From UBA6136 sp041178325 (GTDB lineage Bacteria; Pseudomonadota; Gammaproteobacteria; Methylococcales; Methylococcaceae): a DNA stretch of 64,000 bases. Where the stretch lies: assembly GCA_041178325.1 (NCBI GenBank), contig JBEGVN010000082.1, positions 84,125-148,124 of the forward strand, in the 5' to 3' direction. Both the position numbers and the translations under genes were made by a program. Below are positions 25,834 through 34,478 of this stretch, in pieces. Under the pieces are notes generated by a model. That model saw only the letters and a list, made by a program, of their open reading frames with translations. It ran no database searches and was not told the origin of the DNA. Each line of letters starts with the position of its first letter. The first letter of the stretch is position 1.

Positions 25834-28308
25834 ATGAGCTCAAACGAGGCGCAAGATTTCGCCCACTTTCGGATTGAGCATCGCCTGAAGCGGCGACTCC
25901 GTATTACGATCCCGAATCTCAATAAAGACCCCGAGCGCCTTTACGCGCTTGAAATTCTCCTCAGAAAACGGCGCGCTATACGATCGATTCGAAGCATCCC
26001 AGACATAGGCGGCATGGTGATCAATTACCAGCCCGCCGAATTACCGGAATTGGATTTACTGAAGCTTCTTACCGGAATCATCCCAAATCTCAAGAAATCA
26101 GGCCCGGCACCAGTTAAAACCTCAAGCCCTTTGAAGCGGGCTAAAAAACGAAAAGAAATTCAGTTTGCAGTCGAAGGAATCAGTTGCGCCTCCTGCGCGT
26201 TGTTGATTGAACTGGTCCTGCGACGAGATCCACGCATTGAGAAAGCCGCAGTCAACATGGCTTCCTCCAGCGGTTCCGTCACGGGCTTTATTACTCAAGC
26301 TGATCTCTTTGCCCTGATTGAAAAGCAAGGTTACAGGGCACTTCCTCTGGATACGGTTTCTCAGAGAAAAATACTGATGGACCGGGAAGAAGATAGGCTC
26401 AAAGACGCTCAAAAACGCGCCGTTATTGCAGCGCTTCTCAGCATTCCAGTCACCATCATTGCCATGGCCGAACCCAGGGGCTGGTTCTGGCGATGGATCC
26501 AGCTTGTGCTCACCACACCGATTGTTCTTTGGGCCGGGAAACCCTTCCTCGACAAGGCCTCCAAGCTTGCAAAGCAAGGCAATGCCAACATGGACAGCCT
26601 CATTGTGCTTGGCGTCGGATCTGCCTATATCTACAGCACTGGCGCCTTGTTCATGAAGCGCCCGTATCTGTATTTCGATGCCGCAGCTGGCATCATTTGT
26701 TTCGTTCTTCTTGGCCGCTATCTTGAGGAAAAAGCCAAAGGGCGAGCTAACTCAGCCATCCGGCGCTTGCTCGACCTACAGCCCCAAACCGCGAATCTTC
26801 TCCGCGATGGACAGATACTCAAGGTTTCCGTTGACGACCTTGTCGTTCATGATCGCATTCTGATTCGCCCCGGCGAGAAAGTCCCCACGGATGGTGTCGT
26901 CATCGAGGGTACGTCAACCGTTGATGAGGCGATGATCACGGGAGAGAGCATTCCAGTCATCAAGTCCATGGGCCAGAGCGTTGTGGGTGGCTGCATGAAT
27001 GGGAATGGCGCCCTGACAATCGAGGTGACTGCGACGGGGGCCGATACGATTCTGGCGGGCATTATTCACATGGTGGATCAAGCTCAATCCTCAAAGCTCC
27101 CCATACAGAAAACCGTCGATAAAATTTCCGCTGTTTTTGTCCCTAGCGTCGTCATCCTGAGTGGCGTTACCTTTGGTGCCTGGTTTCTTGCCGGAGCCGG
27201 ATTTACCACAGCCTTTGCGACCGGCATCACGGTGCTACTCATTGCTTGCCCGTGTGCACTGGGCCTTGCAACGCCCGCCGCCATTATGGTGGGTACGGGA
27301 CAAGCTGCTCAGCGCGGCATCTTTATCCGGAATGGTGAAAGCCTCGAAACGGCGACGCAGATCAACACCGTCATTTTTGATAAGACAGGGACCATCACAG
27401 AAGGAAAACCGTTTGTGACTGACTTTATCAATGTCAGCAAACTCAGCAACACCGAGTTGGCATCTTTGGTCGGAACCGCCGAACTGCAGTCTGAACATTT
27501 TCTTGGCAAGGCTTTGGTTGAGCATGCCAAACTCATGGGAGCACCGATATCCAATCCGGAAAGCTTTGAAGCATTCCCAGGAAAAGGCCTCAAAGCGAGG
27601 GTATCGGGCCATGAACTGACCATTGGAAATGTTTCTTGGATGGGCGAACTCAAGGTTAAGCTGAACGCGTTCAAAAATCAGCAAGATAACCTGGCCCTTC
27701 AAGGTAAAACCCCTGTTGTTTGCCTTGTCGATGGAAAGCCCGCCGGTCTTTTTGGCGTTGCCGACAAACCAAGAGCAAACGCGGGCGAAGCGATCCAGAG
27801 ACTTCAGGCCATGGGAGTTGAGACTATCATGGTCACCGGCGACGTCGAGGCTGCGGCTCACTATGTCGCTCGTGAGGTTGGAATCCAAAGGGTTGTGGCG
27901 CAAGCCCGCCCTGACAAGAAGCTGGAGATCGTTCGTGAACTTCAGGCAGAGGGGCGGATTGTCGGCATGATTGGCGATGGCATCAACGACGCCCCTGCTC
28001 TTGCGGCAGCTAACGTGGGATTTGCCATTGGCACCGGCACTGATGTTGCCATCGAGACAGCCGATCTGACTCTGGTTAATGGTGACATTACTAAAGTCGC
28101 AGACGCCCTAGAAATCAGTACAGATACGTTGAAGATCATCCGGCAAAATCTCGCTTGGGCATTTGGCTACAACACGCTCGCAATTCCCATCGCGGCTATT
28201 GGAAAACTTAATCCCATGGTCGCTTCGATCGCCATGGCACTGAGCTCGGTCTCCGTTGTTGCTAACTCTCTTAGATTGCAGAAAAAGCACGAAGACCAGA
28301 CCCCATGA
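25834..28308 (+). CDS. Cu(I)-type P1B-1 heavy metal ATPase with degenerate extra HMA domain
   Basis: Inner-membrane pump using ATP to move a soft metal, most likely Cu(I), out of the cytoplasm. Of 824 residues, 1-85 form an HMA-like domain without CxxC, and 105-170 a true HMA domain with CASC (C118, C121). The membrane CPC is C472-P-C474 and the phosphorylated Asp is D516 in DKTGT. GDGINDAPAL marks the hinge. The helix 7 and 8 signatures N-X6-YN-X4-P and P-X6-M-X2-SS, which define the copper group P1B-1, are both present. It ends the run of small metal-handling genes starting at 24183. Confidence 0.93.
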   Translation: MSSNEAQDFAHFRIEHRLKRRLRITIPNLNKDPERLYALEILLRKRRAIRSIRSIPDIGGMVINYQPAELPELDLLKLLTGIIPNLKKSGPAPVKTSSPLKRAKKRKEIQFAVEGISCASCALLIELVLRRDPRIEKAAVNMASSSGSVTGFITQADLFALIEKQGYRALPLDTVSQRKILMDREEDRLKDAQKRAVIAALLSIPVTIIAMAEPRGWFWRWIQLVLTTPIVLWAGKPFLDKASKLAKQGNANMDSLIVLGVGSAYIYSTGALFMKRPYLYFDAAAGIICFVLLGRYLEEKAKGRANSAIRRLLDLQPQTANLLRDGQILKVSVDDLVVHDRILIRPGEKVPTDGVVIEGTSTVDEAMITGESIPVIKSMGQSVVGGCMNGNGALTIEVTATGADTILAGIIHMVDQAQSSKLPIQKTVDKISAVFVPSVVILSGVTFGAWFLAGAGFTTAFATGITVLLIACPCALGLATPAAIMVGTGQAAQRGIFIRNGESLETATQINTVIFDKTGTITEGKPFVTDFINVSKLSNTELASLVGTAELQSEHFLGKALVEHAKLMGAPISNPESFEAFPGKGLKARVSGHELTIGNVSWMGELKVKLNAFKNQQDNLALQGKTPVVCLVDGKPAGLFGVADKPRANAGEAIQRLQAMGVETIMVTGDVEAAAHYVAREVGIQRVVAQARPDKKLEIVRELQAEGRIVGMIGDGINDAPALAAANVGFAIGTGTDVAIETADLTLVNGDITKVADALEISTDTLKIIRQNLAWAFGYNTLAIPIAAIGKLNPMVASIAMALSSVSVVANSLRLQKKHEDQTP

Positions 28309-28501
28309 CCACGGTTTGATCCCGATGCAACTCCAAAAGCAGACGGGACAATTGAATCGCTTGTCACTCCATCCTGCTTCGGCAGTAACAGGCAAAAACT
28401 GCCCCCTGGAGCAAAAATCGTTCAAAATTGTGTGATGCTTGCTCCTCACATACGCATGTTAAGAAGAAAGCCCCCCTGCAATCAGCAAAACTTTAAGTTC
28501 T

Positions 28502-29317
28502 ATGAATATCTACTGGATATATGACCTGCCGACCTGGCAACTGGGCCTTGGTATCACTAGCATCTACACCCTCTCGTCAATACTAGGGCTTCTGGCTTTT
28601 CGCGGCTGGATCTACAGAACCTTTGATGTTCATGCCGAAATGAACGAAATGACAGGGGCCATTTTCTCCGGCGTTGGCGTTTTGTACGGTCTGCTTTTAG
28701 GGCTAGTTGCTGTTGCTACGTGGGAAAACTTTGATGCGGTTGACGAGATCGTCTCAAAGGAGGCCGCTTCCGTTGCTGCGCTCTATCGCGATGTCAGCGC
28801 AATGCAACTTCCCGCCAAAGCAAACATGCAGAATCATATCCGCCATTACCTCGAGGTTGTGATCAATGAAGACTGGCCTAATCAAAGAAAAGGCATACTC
28901 AATGTCAAAGGGGGAGAAATCTTGACCCATCTGCACCTGGAATTGGTCAGATATAAAACCACCCAGGGAACTGACGAAAGTCTCTACAGGGAGGCGCTAA
29001 CTGCTTTTAACCATCTGTGTGAAGCCCGCCGTGTTCGACTTGCTGAAGTGGGCACAGGCATCCCAGCCGTCTTTTGGATTGTGATCATCGGTGGCTCGCT
29101 TCTAAATATGCCTCTGCTCTATCTATTCCATACCACCCGACTGGGAACCCACGTCACCGTGACCCTAATCTATGGGGTTTTTACAGGACTCATGATCTTC
29201 TTGACCGCCTCTGTGGACAATCCTTTGAGAGGTGAGGTCAGTGTACCAAGCGATGCATACACGTCCGTGCTGGAGAATCTTCACCTGTTTGATCCCAAAG
29301 CCAAAAATGAAAGATGA
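28502..29317 (+). CDS. DUF4239 (bestrophin-like) membrane protein
   Basis: A 271-residue protein with two membrane helices near the N-terminus (about 12-33 and 58-80), a long cytosolic or periplasmic helical middle and two helices near the C-terminus (about 187-240). The segment FSGVGVLYGLLLGLVAVATW and the following DEIVSKEAASVAALYRDV match DUF4239, remotely related to bestrophin channels. No channel activity is proven in this family. It is preceded by a 193-base spacer with no obvious promoter, so it is probably transcribed separately from the ATPase cluster. Confidence 0.78.
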   Translation: MNIYWIYDLPTWQLGLGITSIYTLSSILGLLAFRGWIYRTFDVHAEMNEMTGAIFSGVGVLYGLLLGLVAVATWENFDAVDEIVSKEAASVAALYRDVSAMQLPAKANMQNHIRHYLEVVINEDWPNQRKGILNVKGGEILTHLHLELVRYKTTQGTDESLYREALTAFNHLCEARRVRLAEVGTGIPAVFWIVIIGGSLLNMPLLYLFHTTRLGTHVTVTLIYGVFTGLMIFLTASVDNPLRGEVSVPSDAYTSVLENLHLFDPKAKNER

Positions 29318-29369
29318 TCGGGCAAATTCAATTGTGAGAACCACACCTGCCCCAGATGCTGATGCGCGA

Positions 29370-30377
29370 TCATTTCTTTTCGCGCTGCATCATCATCGCC
29401 CCACACCCCATTTGAGGAGCCCTGCGGCTTACGCCATTTTGAGTTTCCACCGCCTTAAAAGGGTTATCGTCAGCATCAGCACCGGCTTGTGAAACACCAG
29501 CATCCAAGGCCTCCAATGCCATGGGTCCACGTGGACCAAATAGAACCAAAGCAGCCAATCCAGTCGTCGTCAAAACAGTAGCAAGGAGAAGCGTCGGCAA
29601 TCCAAGAGGTTTCCGTGTGGGGCAGCGCCCCTCGACCACACATTCACGATAGAAAATGTAGGTAAAGCACATCAGGATCAGAACGTTGATCCCGGTGAAG
29701 AAGGGCATGAAGATAAGAACATTGTCCGGAAGCATCATTACCACGACCATCGCCCCCATGGGCCCTCCCATGACACCCCCCATAAGGCCATGAAGGACGG
29801 CCATAGATCCACAGCACCACGCTGTCAGAACGCCATAGAAAGCCCCGAGGATCATTCCAATCATCGAGCCCACAAAAAAGCCGTTGGTGGCTCCAAGCAC
29901 CCCGCCTACCATGGTTCCAACTTGCATACCTATCGTCATGCCGATCAGCATGCCAACGGCATGACCCGCATTTGCGTAGACGTATGAGCGAAGATAACTT
30001 AACGTTGATACCAACGCGACGACACTCACATCAAGGTAAAAAATCCAAAGTCCATAATGTTCTGCGAGGTGCGCGTTTGAGGGCCCAGACCATCGCGCCA
30101 GAAGAAACTGCCCGAGGATGATCAGGAAGAGCGCAACGGCCGCATTTCGAACGAGACGAAAGACCGAATGTCTCGCCTCATCAAACGGGAAAAGAGATTC
30201 CGGGGTGGGACGCACCGTGTCGGCCGAATCACAGCAGGAGGCTTCCGGTGAAATGTCCACCTCTCTGCCATTAACCTCGACACCCAGAAATTTACCGTCC
30301 GGATCGATGCGAATTTTAAGATCGATTTCCTGACCATTCGGGTTTTCGGCAGAATCCCCACAGCACACTTCGGACAT
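29370..30377 (-). CDS. Met/Gly-rich polytopic membrane protein with Cys-rich ends
   Basis: A 335-residue protein, not recognised. The N-terminus carries two CC pairs (EVCCGD and ASCCDS) on either side of a small beta-like domain that reads like an MTH1175/NifX-type or HMA-like sensor. About seven or eight helices follow, with a striking Gly/Met-rich block at about 140-215 (for example MLIGMTIGMQVGTMVGG) and a terminal MGCGAMMMQREKK. Repeated Met with Cys at both ends is the pattern of copper-binding membrane proteins. ATG at 30377 has GGAG 5 bases upstream. It is convergent with the DUF4239 gene, close to the Cu-type ATPase. Confidence 0.62.
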   Translation of the reverse strand: MSEVCCGDSAENPNGQEIDLKIRIDPDGKFLGVEVNGREVDISPEASCCDSADTVRPTPESLFPFDEARHSVFRLVRNAAVALFLIILGQFLLARWSGPSNAHLAEHYGLWIFYLDVSVVALVSTLSYLRSYVYANAGHAVGMLIGMTIGMQVGTMVGGVLGATNGFFVGSMIGMILGAFYGVLTAWCCGSMAVLHGLMGGVMGGPMGAMVVVMMLPDNVLIFMPFFTGINVLILMCFTYIFYRECVVEGRCPTRKPLGLPTLLLATVLTTTGLAALVLFGPRGPMALEALDAGVSQAGADADDNPFKAVETQNGVSRRAPQMGCGAMMMQREKK

Positions 30378-30481
30378 AATCACTCCGAGACAAAACCGAT
30401 AACCAAATTCCCAAATCGTATGACGAGGATCATTGGCAGACCTCGCATTCTAACCGTTTGATGAGCACGGCCAAGCAAGGT

Positions 30482-30733
30482 TCATCTGGCGGGACCTCCC
30501 TCGAAGGCAAGACCCTCAAGGTTTCTAAAAAGATGGCGCGAAAGACGCTCGGCTTCGCCTTTTTCCGCTGCAGAGAGCTCCGGGGAAACATACCGAAAAA
30601 GCGCCTCAAATGTTCGCCGATCATGGTCTGTCGCTGGCCAGGTCATGGCTTCACAAAAAGCAGCCAACTCTGCCAGTCCAGGGGAGCAGGCTTGAAAATC
30701 AGGACTCATCAGTCGCAAAGCCGCAAGTGTCAA
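30482..30733 (-). CDS. Candidate small protein of unknown function
   Basis: An 83-codon frame from TTG at 30733, or 75 from ATG at 30709. The composition is protein-like: helix-forming, with conserved-looking aromatic and acidic residues (FEALFRYVSPEL near 43-54). No good ribosome-binding site precedes either start, and I know no relative. It may be real, a gene remnant, or chance. The opposite-strand frame over the same DNA has an unlikely composition. Confidence 0.3.
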   Translation of the reverse strand: MTLAALRLMSPDFQACSPGLAELAAFCEAMTWPATDHDRRTFEALFRYVSPELSAAEKGEAERLSRHLFRNLEGLAFEGGPAR

Positions 30734-31158
30734 GCAAAAGAAAGCCTGGAAACGACTAGCGGATTCCGTTGGGTCCCGCTATCGAAGTCCAGGCCCGTGA
30801 TTTTAAGATTAAGAGCTGGAAAATACTCGCAATTAATAAGGCACTTTCCATGCCATACCCAATGGGAACATGTCAGACTGGAACAAGCCCCCTCAATCCG
30901 CTCCGATGGGGGAATTGACCTTATTCGGGAGGTACATCTTTGAAAAAGAATCTTTTAGTTTTGCAGGATATGGCATAGACACTGTGTGAAATCCCGCACT
31001 TTCGCACATGGACATTCTCGAGCCCAACCTTAACATAACCACTTCTGACACCAACCTAATATTACATATTTTTCAATAGGTTACGCGGTCTGGTAAAAAA
31101 GAAGTCAATCTAACTTCACCCTCGAAATCTTCAGCACTCCCGGCGGCCGCTCCACAGA

Positions 31159-31183
31159 GTTATCCACAGATTCTGTGGGTAAC
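31159..31183. repeat. Inverted pair of DnaA boxes
   Basis: TTATCCACA (31160-31168) fits the DnaA-box consensus TTATNCACA exactly; TGTGGGTAA (31174-31182) is the opposite orientation with one mismatch. Together they form a near-perfect 25-base palindrome. A DnaA-titration or replication-control role is possible; chance cannot be excluded for a single pair. Confidence 0.5.
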
Positions 31184-31373
31184 TTTTACACCCGAAAGCA
31201 AGCTCCACAGGCGGATCCGGCAACCCCTTCATCTCGCACCTTTTTTTCGGCCTTTGCGCCGATACGGGTCTCGTTTTGTTTCGAAACAATTAAATTGTGG
31301 CCCGCAATTTGCTTTTTATTTGGGGAATGAGGTTGTTGACACCGCAACCTCCAACTTCCAGGGGACGAGATTC

Positions 31374-31832
31374 ATGATGGAAAGAAAGTCAGCACATAAG
31401 ATTCAGGTTGGTCATCGCTATGGAAACTGGGTCATCATCGGCGAGGCACAGCGGATTGGCGGTGATATGCGTTACCTGTGCCAGTGTGCGTGCGGGATAG
31501 AGAAACAGGTTTCTGCGATCACACTAAGAAACGGTTCTTCAACCAGCTGCGGCTGCATGAGAAAGGAAAAACCCCCCAGAATCTCAGACTTTGAGTTGCA
31601 GCCAACCCCGCCTGATATTCAGGAGATTTTCAATCTCATCAGTCAGGGCTGCCTTCCCCCGGCCGATCAATTCAGCATCGTGGATGGCGCACCATCATGG
31701 ACGCTTCCTGCGATAGCAAAAATCCTGGGAATAGGAAGATCTGAACTTATTCAACATATCGAAAAAGCGGGCCCCCGGTTCTCAGCCCATTCCAGAGGCT
31801 CCATAAGCGAGGCCTACTCGGCTGCAATCTGA
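31374..31832 (+). CDS. Phage-like zinc-ribbon DNA-binding protein
   Basis: A 152-residue protein. Residues 8-60 resemble the N-terminal domain of phage-encoded HNH or AP2-type proteins: the pattern RYGNWVIIGEA, then LCQCACG (Cys pairs), an ITLRNGSS strand and TSCGC. Four or five Cys in this order suggest one zinc site. The C-terminal half (about 70-150) looks like a helix-turn-helix region (PAIAKILGIGRSELIQHIEKAG) and is not a nuclease. ATG at 31374 has AGGGGA upstream; a longer frame from 31254 is unlikely. No phage genes lie nearby, so it may be a domesticated or leftover gene. Confidence 0.6.
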   Translation: MMERKSAHKIQVGHRYGNWVIIGEAQRIGGDMRYLCQCACGIEKQVSAITLRNGSSTSCGCMRKEKPPRISDFELQPTPPDIQEIFNLISQGCLPPADQFSIVDGAPSWTLPAIAKILGIGRSELIQHIEKAGPRFSAHSRGSISEAYSAAI

Positions 31833-31879
31833 CGAATGATGGGGGCGCTCAACTTTCGGCGCCCTTAAGCGACGAATCC

Positions 31880-32494
31880 CTAGCGTGGTCCGGGTAGACC
31901 CTGACCACCCAGCATTGTCGGCCTTGGCGGGGCCCACTTGAGATCGATCACCTCCCCGCCCTTGAGTCGGATCTTTTGCATCATCGATCCATCTTCTTCC
32001 TGCGCGTCATTCACGCCGTACATGAAGTCAAAATAATCGTGGTCCTTGCCAAGCCATCGGGTGCGCGCAACGACAAAAAACTCGCCGTCAGCCACGTTGA
32101 TGAAAGAGAAGTCTCCATCCTCATCGCACTGCGCCGTGCGTGTTGCGGCATAAAATGCCTCAGCACCCTGAAAAGTAATCTGGGACTCACGTGCATCCAT
32201 TCGAAATGCGGTATTGATGTTGCCGTACTTCCCCGTGTCTAGCTCATAAAACTTCCGCGCCCACTCCTTCGCATAATCAGTGGCAGGCACCAGACTCACC
32301 GAGCTATTGGCGCAGGTCACCAGCGTCCCACTCGCCATAGCCACCATGATGCGCCCTGTGACTTGATTGGTTCCCGGCTTCAATAGCGCCCGCGCCTTGC
32401 CTTCATCAAACGGGACAGAAATACGGACCGGTCCAGAAGACTGACAGCCGACAAGGGCCAAAAAGAAAACGCCGCTCCACAACTTGATCTGCAT
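31880..32494 (-). CDS. Lipoprotein of unknown function
   Basis: A 204-residue exported lipoprotein: signal peptide with lipobox LVGC at about residues 14-17, then a beta-rich domain (VTGRIMVAMASGTLVTC, FSFINVADGEFFVVARTRW) that suggests a carboxypeptidase-regulatory-like or transthyretin-like sandwich. Two Cys inside the mature part may form a disulfide. No catalytic motif is seen. It is convergent with the phage-like gene, with only 47 bases between them. Confidence 0.7.
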   Translation of the reverse strand: MQIKLWSGVFFLALVGCQSSGPVRISVPFDEGKARALLKPGTNQVTGRIMVAMASGTLVTCANSSVSLVPATDYAKEWARKFYELDTGKYGNINTAFRMDARESQITFQGAEAFYAATRTAQCDEDGDFSFINVADGEFFVVARTRWLGKDHDYFDFMYGVNDAQEEDGSMMQKIRLKGGEVIDLKWAPPRPTMLGGQGLPGPR

Positions 32495-32646
32495 AAGCTC
32501 ACCGAGAAAAAACCGAAGGGCTGTTTCCGAAAGGCTTTCCTTCGGAACTTTTGGGGTCCGTCGAATTCTAACCGATCGCGCAACACAGTCGGCTGATCAC
32601 GCCTGTTGGCTTTGAAAGACACCCAGAAGACTGAGGGGTACTCCTT

Positions 32647-32847
32647 ATGATTTATGGACAGAATCTCATCATGACCCGCGAAATGCTCGACTGTTACCGT
32701 CGAGACATTCACAGTCGACACCCCGTTTTCTCAACACAAGCGGCACAGTCCCTTAAAGAGTGCATTGAGCGGGGTGGAAGTTTTGATTGTGAGGCTACAC
32801 GGCTGAGCGCCATGAACCTTTACTCCTCCCTGACGGGAAACCCCTAA
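32647..32847 (+). CDS. Small protein of unknown function
   Basis: A 66-residue soluble protein with two Cys and an amphipathic composition (CYRRDIHSRHP, QSLKECIERGG). GAGGGG lies about 10 bases upstream of the ATG; a later ATG at residue 9 is also possible. It is followed by the Kdo hydroxylase gene after about 97 bases. Not recognised; supported mainly by the ribosome-binding site and codon composition. Confidence 0.45.
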   Translation: MIYGQNLIMTREMLDCYRRDIHSRHPVFSTQAAQSLKECIERGGSFDCEATRLSAMNLYSSLTGNP

Positions 32848-32944
32848 AGACCCTTCCAAGCTCGCCCACCACTTGGTCTACAATGACAGCCTGATCACAG
32901 CCACTGTGGTCATGCTGAATCTGAGCGGCGTACTGGGAGGATTA

Positions 32945-33832
32945 ATGGAACCTGATGTCATATCTGAATTCCCGCGTGAATCATGGGGGAATGAGGCCCA
33001 GTCAACCAATGAAGGACTTGAATCCACTCTGGAGGCTGGGAGGGTTCTCTACTTTCCACGCCTCAGCTTCGAACTCAGCGAAGCAGAAACGCGATTTCTT
33101 GACCCTGTCTGGTCAAATGGAAAATCTAAAAACATCAGTTACCGGGGACCCGATGTGCCCCTTCAGGGAGTCAACGGAAGCGCGTCGGACGTTCAGGATC
33201 TGAAGGCTCTGGTGGCCCGCTTTAGTGAACATGCCGAGAAACTGGTTGACGCGCTCTTCCCTCTGTATCGTGGCCATCTTCGAAAGGGATTCACTTCCTA
33301 TAGACCCGCGCATGTTGAGACCCGCGTGACCAGCTGGCGAAAGGATGACACGCGCCTCCACATCGACTCATTTCCTTCGAACCCGACAGGCGGATTGAGG
33401 CTTCTGCGGGTATTCACGAATATCAACCCCAATGGCGTGCCCCGAACCTGGCGGGTGGGTGAGCCCTTCAAGGACTACGCCGCCCGATTTGCGCCAAAAG
33501 CGAGCGCCATGTGGCCGGGTCAAGCTTGGGCAATGGATATTCTGGGCCTGACCAAATCCAAGCGCTCGCCCTATGATCATCTGATGGGCCAACTCCACGA
33601 TCATGGAAAATTTGATCTCGACTATCAAAAAAACGCCCCTCAACTGACCCTGGATATTCCCCCCGGGGCAACATGGGTCGTCTTTTCAGATCAAGTTCTT
33701 CATGCCGTAATGTCCGGGCAGTTTATGCTGGAGCAAACCTTCTACCTCAAACCTGAGCATCTCAAGGATCCAGCCAATGGTCCACTGCGCATTCTCGAGC
33801 AGCTCACCCGTCGCCCATTGCTGACCGGATAG
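32945..33832 (+). CDS. kdoO: Kdo 3-hydroxylase (Fe(II)/2-oxoglutarate dioxygenase)
   Basis: Hydroxylates the 3-deoxy-D-manno-octulosonic acid (Kdo) of lipid A-core to Ko, as in Burkholderia and Yersinia. The Kdo_hydroxy family pattern runs through the 295-residue chain: NGKSKNISY, TSWRKDDTRLHID, RLLRVFTNINP, RTWRVGEPF, SPYDHLMGQLHD and VVFSDQVLHAVMSG. Iron ligands are probably H139, D141 (HID) and H253. I chose ATG at 32945, which has GGGAGG directly upstream; an earlier ATG at 32912 is in frame but without such a site. The nitroreductase gene follows after 3 bases. Confidence 0.88.
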   Translation: MEPDVISEFPRESWGNEAQSTNEGLESTLEAGRVLYFPRLSFELSEAETRFLDPVWSNGKSKNISYRGPDVPLQGVNGSASDVQDLKALVARFSEHAEKLVDALFPLYRGHLRKGFTSYRPAHVETRVTSWRKDDTRLHIDSFPSNPTGGLRLLRVFTNINPNGVPRTWRVGEPFKDYAARFAPKASAMWPGQAWAMDILGLTKSKRSPYDHLMGQLHDHGKFDLDYQKNAPQLTLDIPPGATWVVFSDQVLHAVMSGQFMLEQTFYLKPEHLKDPANGPLRILEQLTRRPLLTG

Positions 33833-33835
33833 ACC

Positions 33836-34417
33836 ATGTTTGCAAAACCCGCATTGACCGAAACGGACATCCAACCCCTGCTTCAAAACCGCTGGAGCGG
33901 CAGGGCTTTTGACCCTCATCGTGCTGTAGAAATAAATAAGCTAGATGCCCTCGCCGAGGCAGCGCGTTGGTCCCCCTCCAGCATGAACGCCCAACCCTGG
34001 CGCTTCACCCTGGTAACCCGAGAGCAGGATGCGGCCTGGATCCCCGTGAAAGAATGCTTGGCGACGTCGAATCAAACATGGGCTGATCAGGCGCCAACAC
34101 TCTTGGTTGTTGCCGCTGAAACACATTTTGCAGATGGAAAGCCCAATCGCTGGGCAGCATACGACACTGGTGCAGCCATGATGGCCCTGTCGATCGAAGC
34201 CACTGCTCAGGGACTCATGGTCCACCAGATGGGGGGCTTCAACGCGGAACGACTTAGAGCGGTTTTGGCGCTTCCTGCACATTGGGAATTATTGGCCGTT
34301 GCCGCTATCGGCTATCAACTCCCCAAGGACAAAATACCCGCTACGCTGACAGAGCGCGAACTAGCCGAGCGCTCGCGAAACCCCAAAGAAACATTCTGGC
34401 TCAAGGCACCGACCTGA
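33836..34417 (+). CDS. Nitroreductase-family FMN oxidoreductase
   Basis: A 193-residue enzyme of the nitroreductase superfamily. The N-terminal FMN-binding pattern RWSGRAFDPHRAV (about 19-31), the SPSSMNAQPWRF block (about 46-57) and the AAYDTGAAMMALSIEATAQGL helix pair are typical. It likely reduces nitro compounds or quinones with NAD(P)H; the natural substrate is not readable. It starts 3 bases after the kdoO stop, so they form a bicistronic unit, although a functional link is not evident. Confidence 0.87.
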   Translation: MFAKPALTETDIQPLLQNRWSGRAFDPHRAVEINKLDALAEAARWSPSSMNAQPWRFTLVTREQDAAWIPVKECLATSNQTWADQAPTLLVVAAETHFADGKPNRWAAYDTGAAMMALSIEATAQGLMVHQMGGFNAERLRAVLALPAHWELLAVAAIGYQLPKDKIPATLTERELAERSRNPKETFWLKAPT

Positions 34418-34478
34418 ACCTTCACCCCGCAGGCTTATGGCCTCATGACTGAGGCTGGCCGCGCATTTTTCGTGTCCC

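Larger units (their letters stand above)
30384..31373. other. Gene-poor region of about 1 kb with DnaA-box dyad
   Basis: Apart from the weak 83-codon frame, I see no gene here. The region becomes AT-rich at about 31045-31085, carries a DnaA-box pair at 31159-31183, other CTCCACAG half-sites nearby, and a weak AAATTG/CAATTT hairpin followed by T-rich DNA at 31292-31320. The next gene is phage-like, so this may be the edge of an old mobile element. No direct repeat or integrase is visible. Confidence 0.5.

Noticed and set aside
30458..30943. Long plus-strand frame in the gene-poor region
   Set aside because: The translated composition (many Cys, Arg and Lys runs, few hydrophobic blocks) is not protein-like, there is no ribosome-binding site, and the frame is antisense to the weak minus-strand candidate.
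31045..31183. Chromosomal origin oriC
   Set aside because: Only one good DnaA box and one near-match, no dnaA, gyrB or rpmH nearby, and no consistent change of gene direction.
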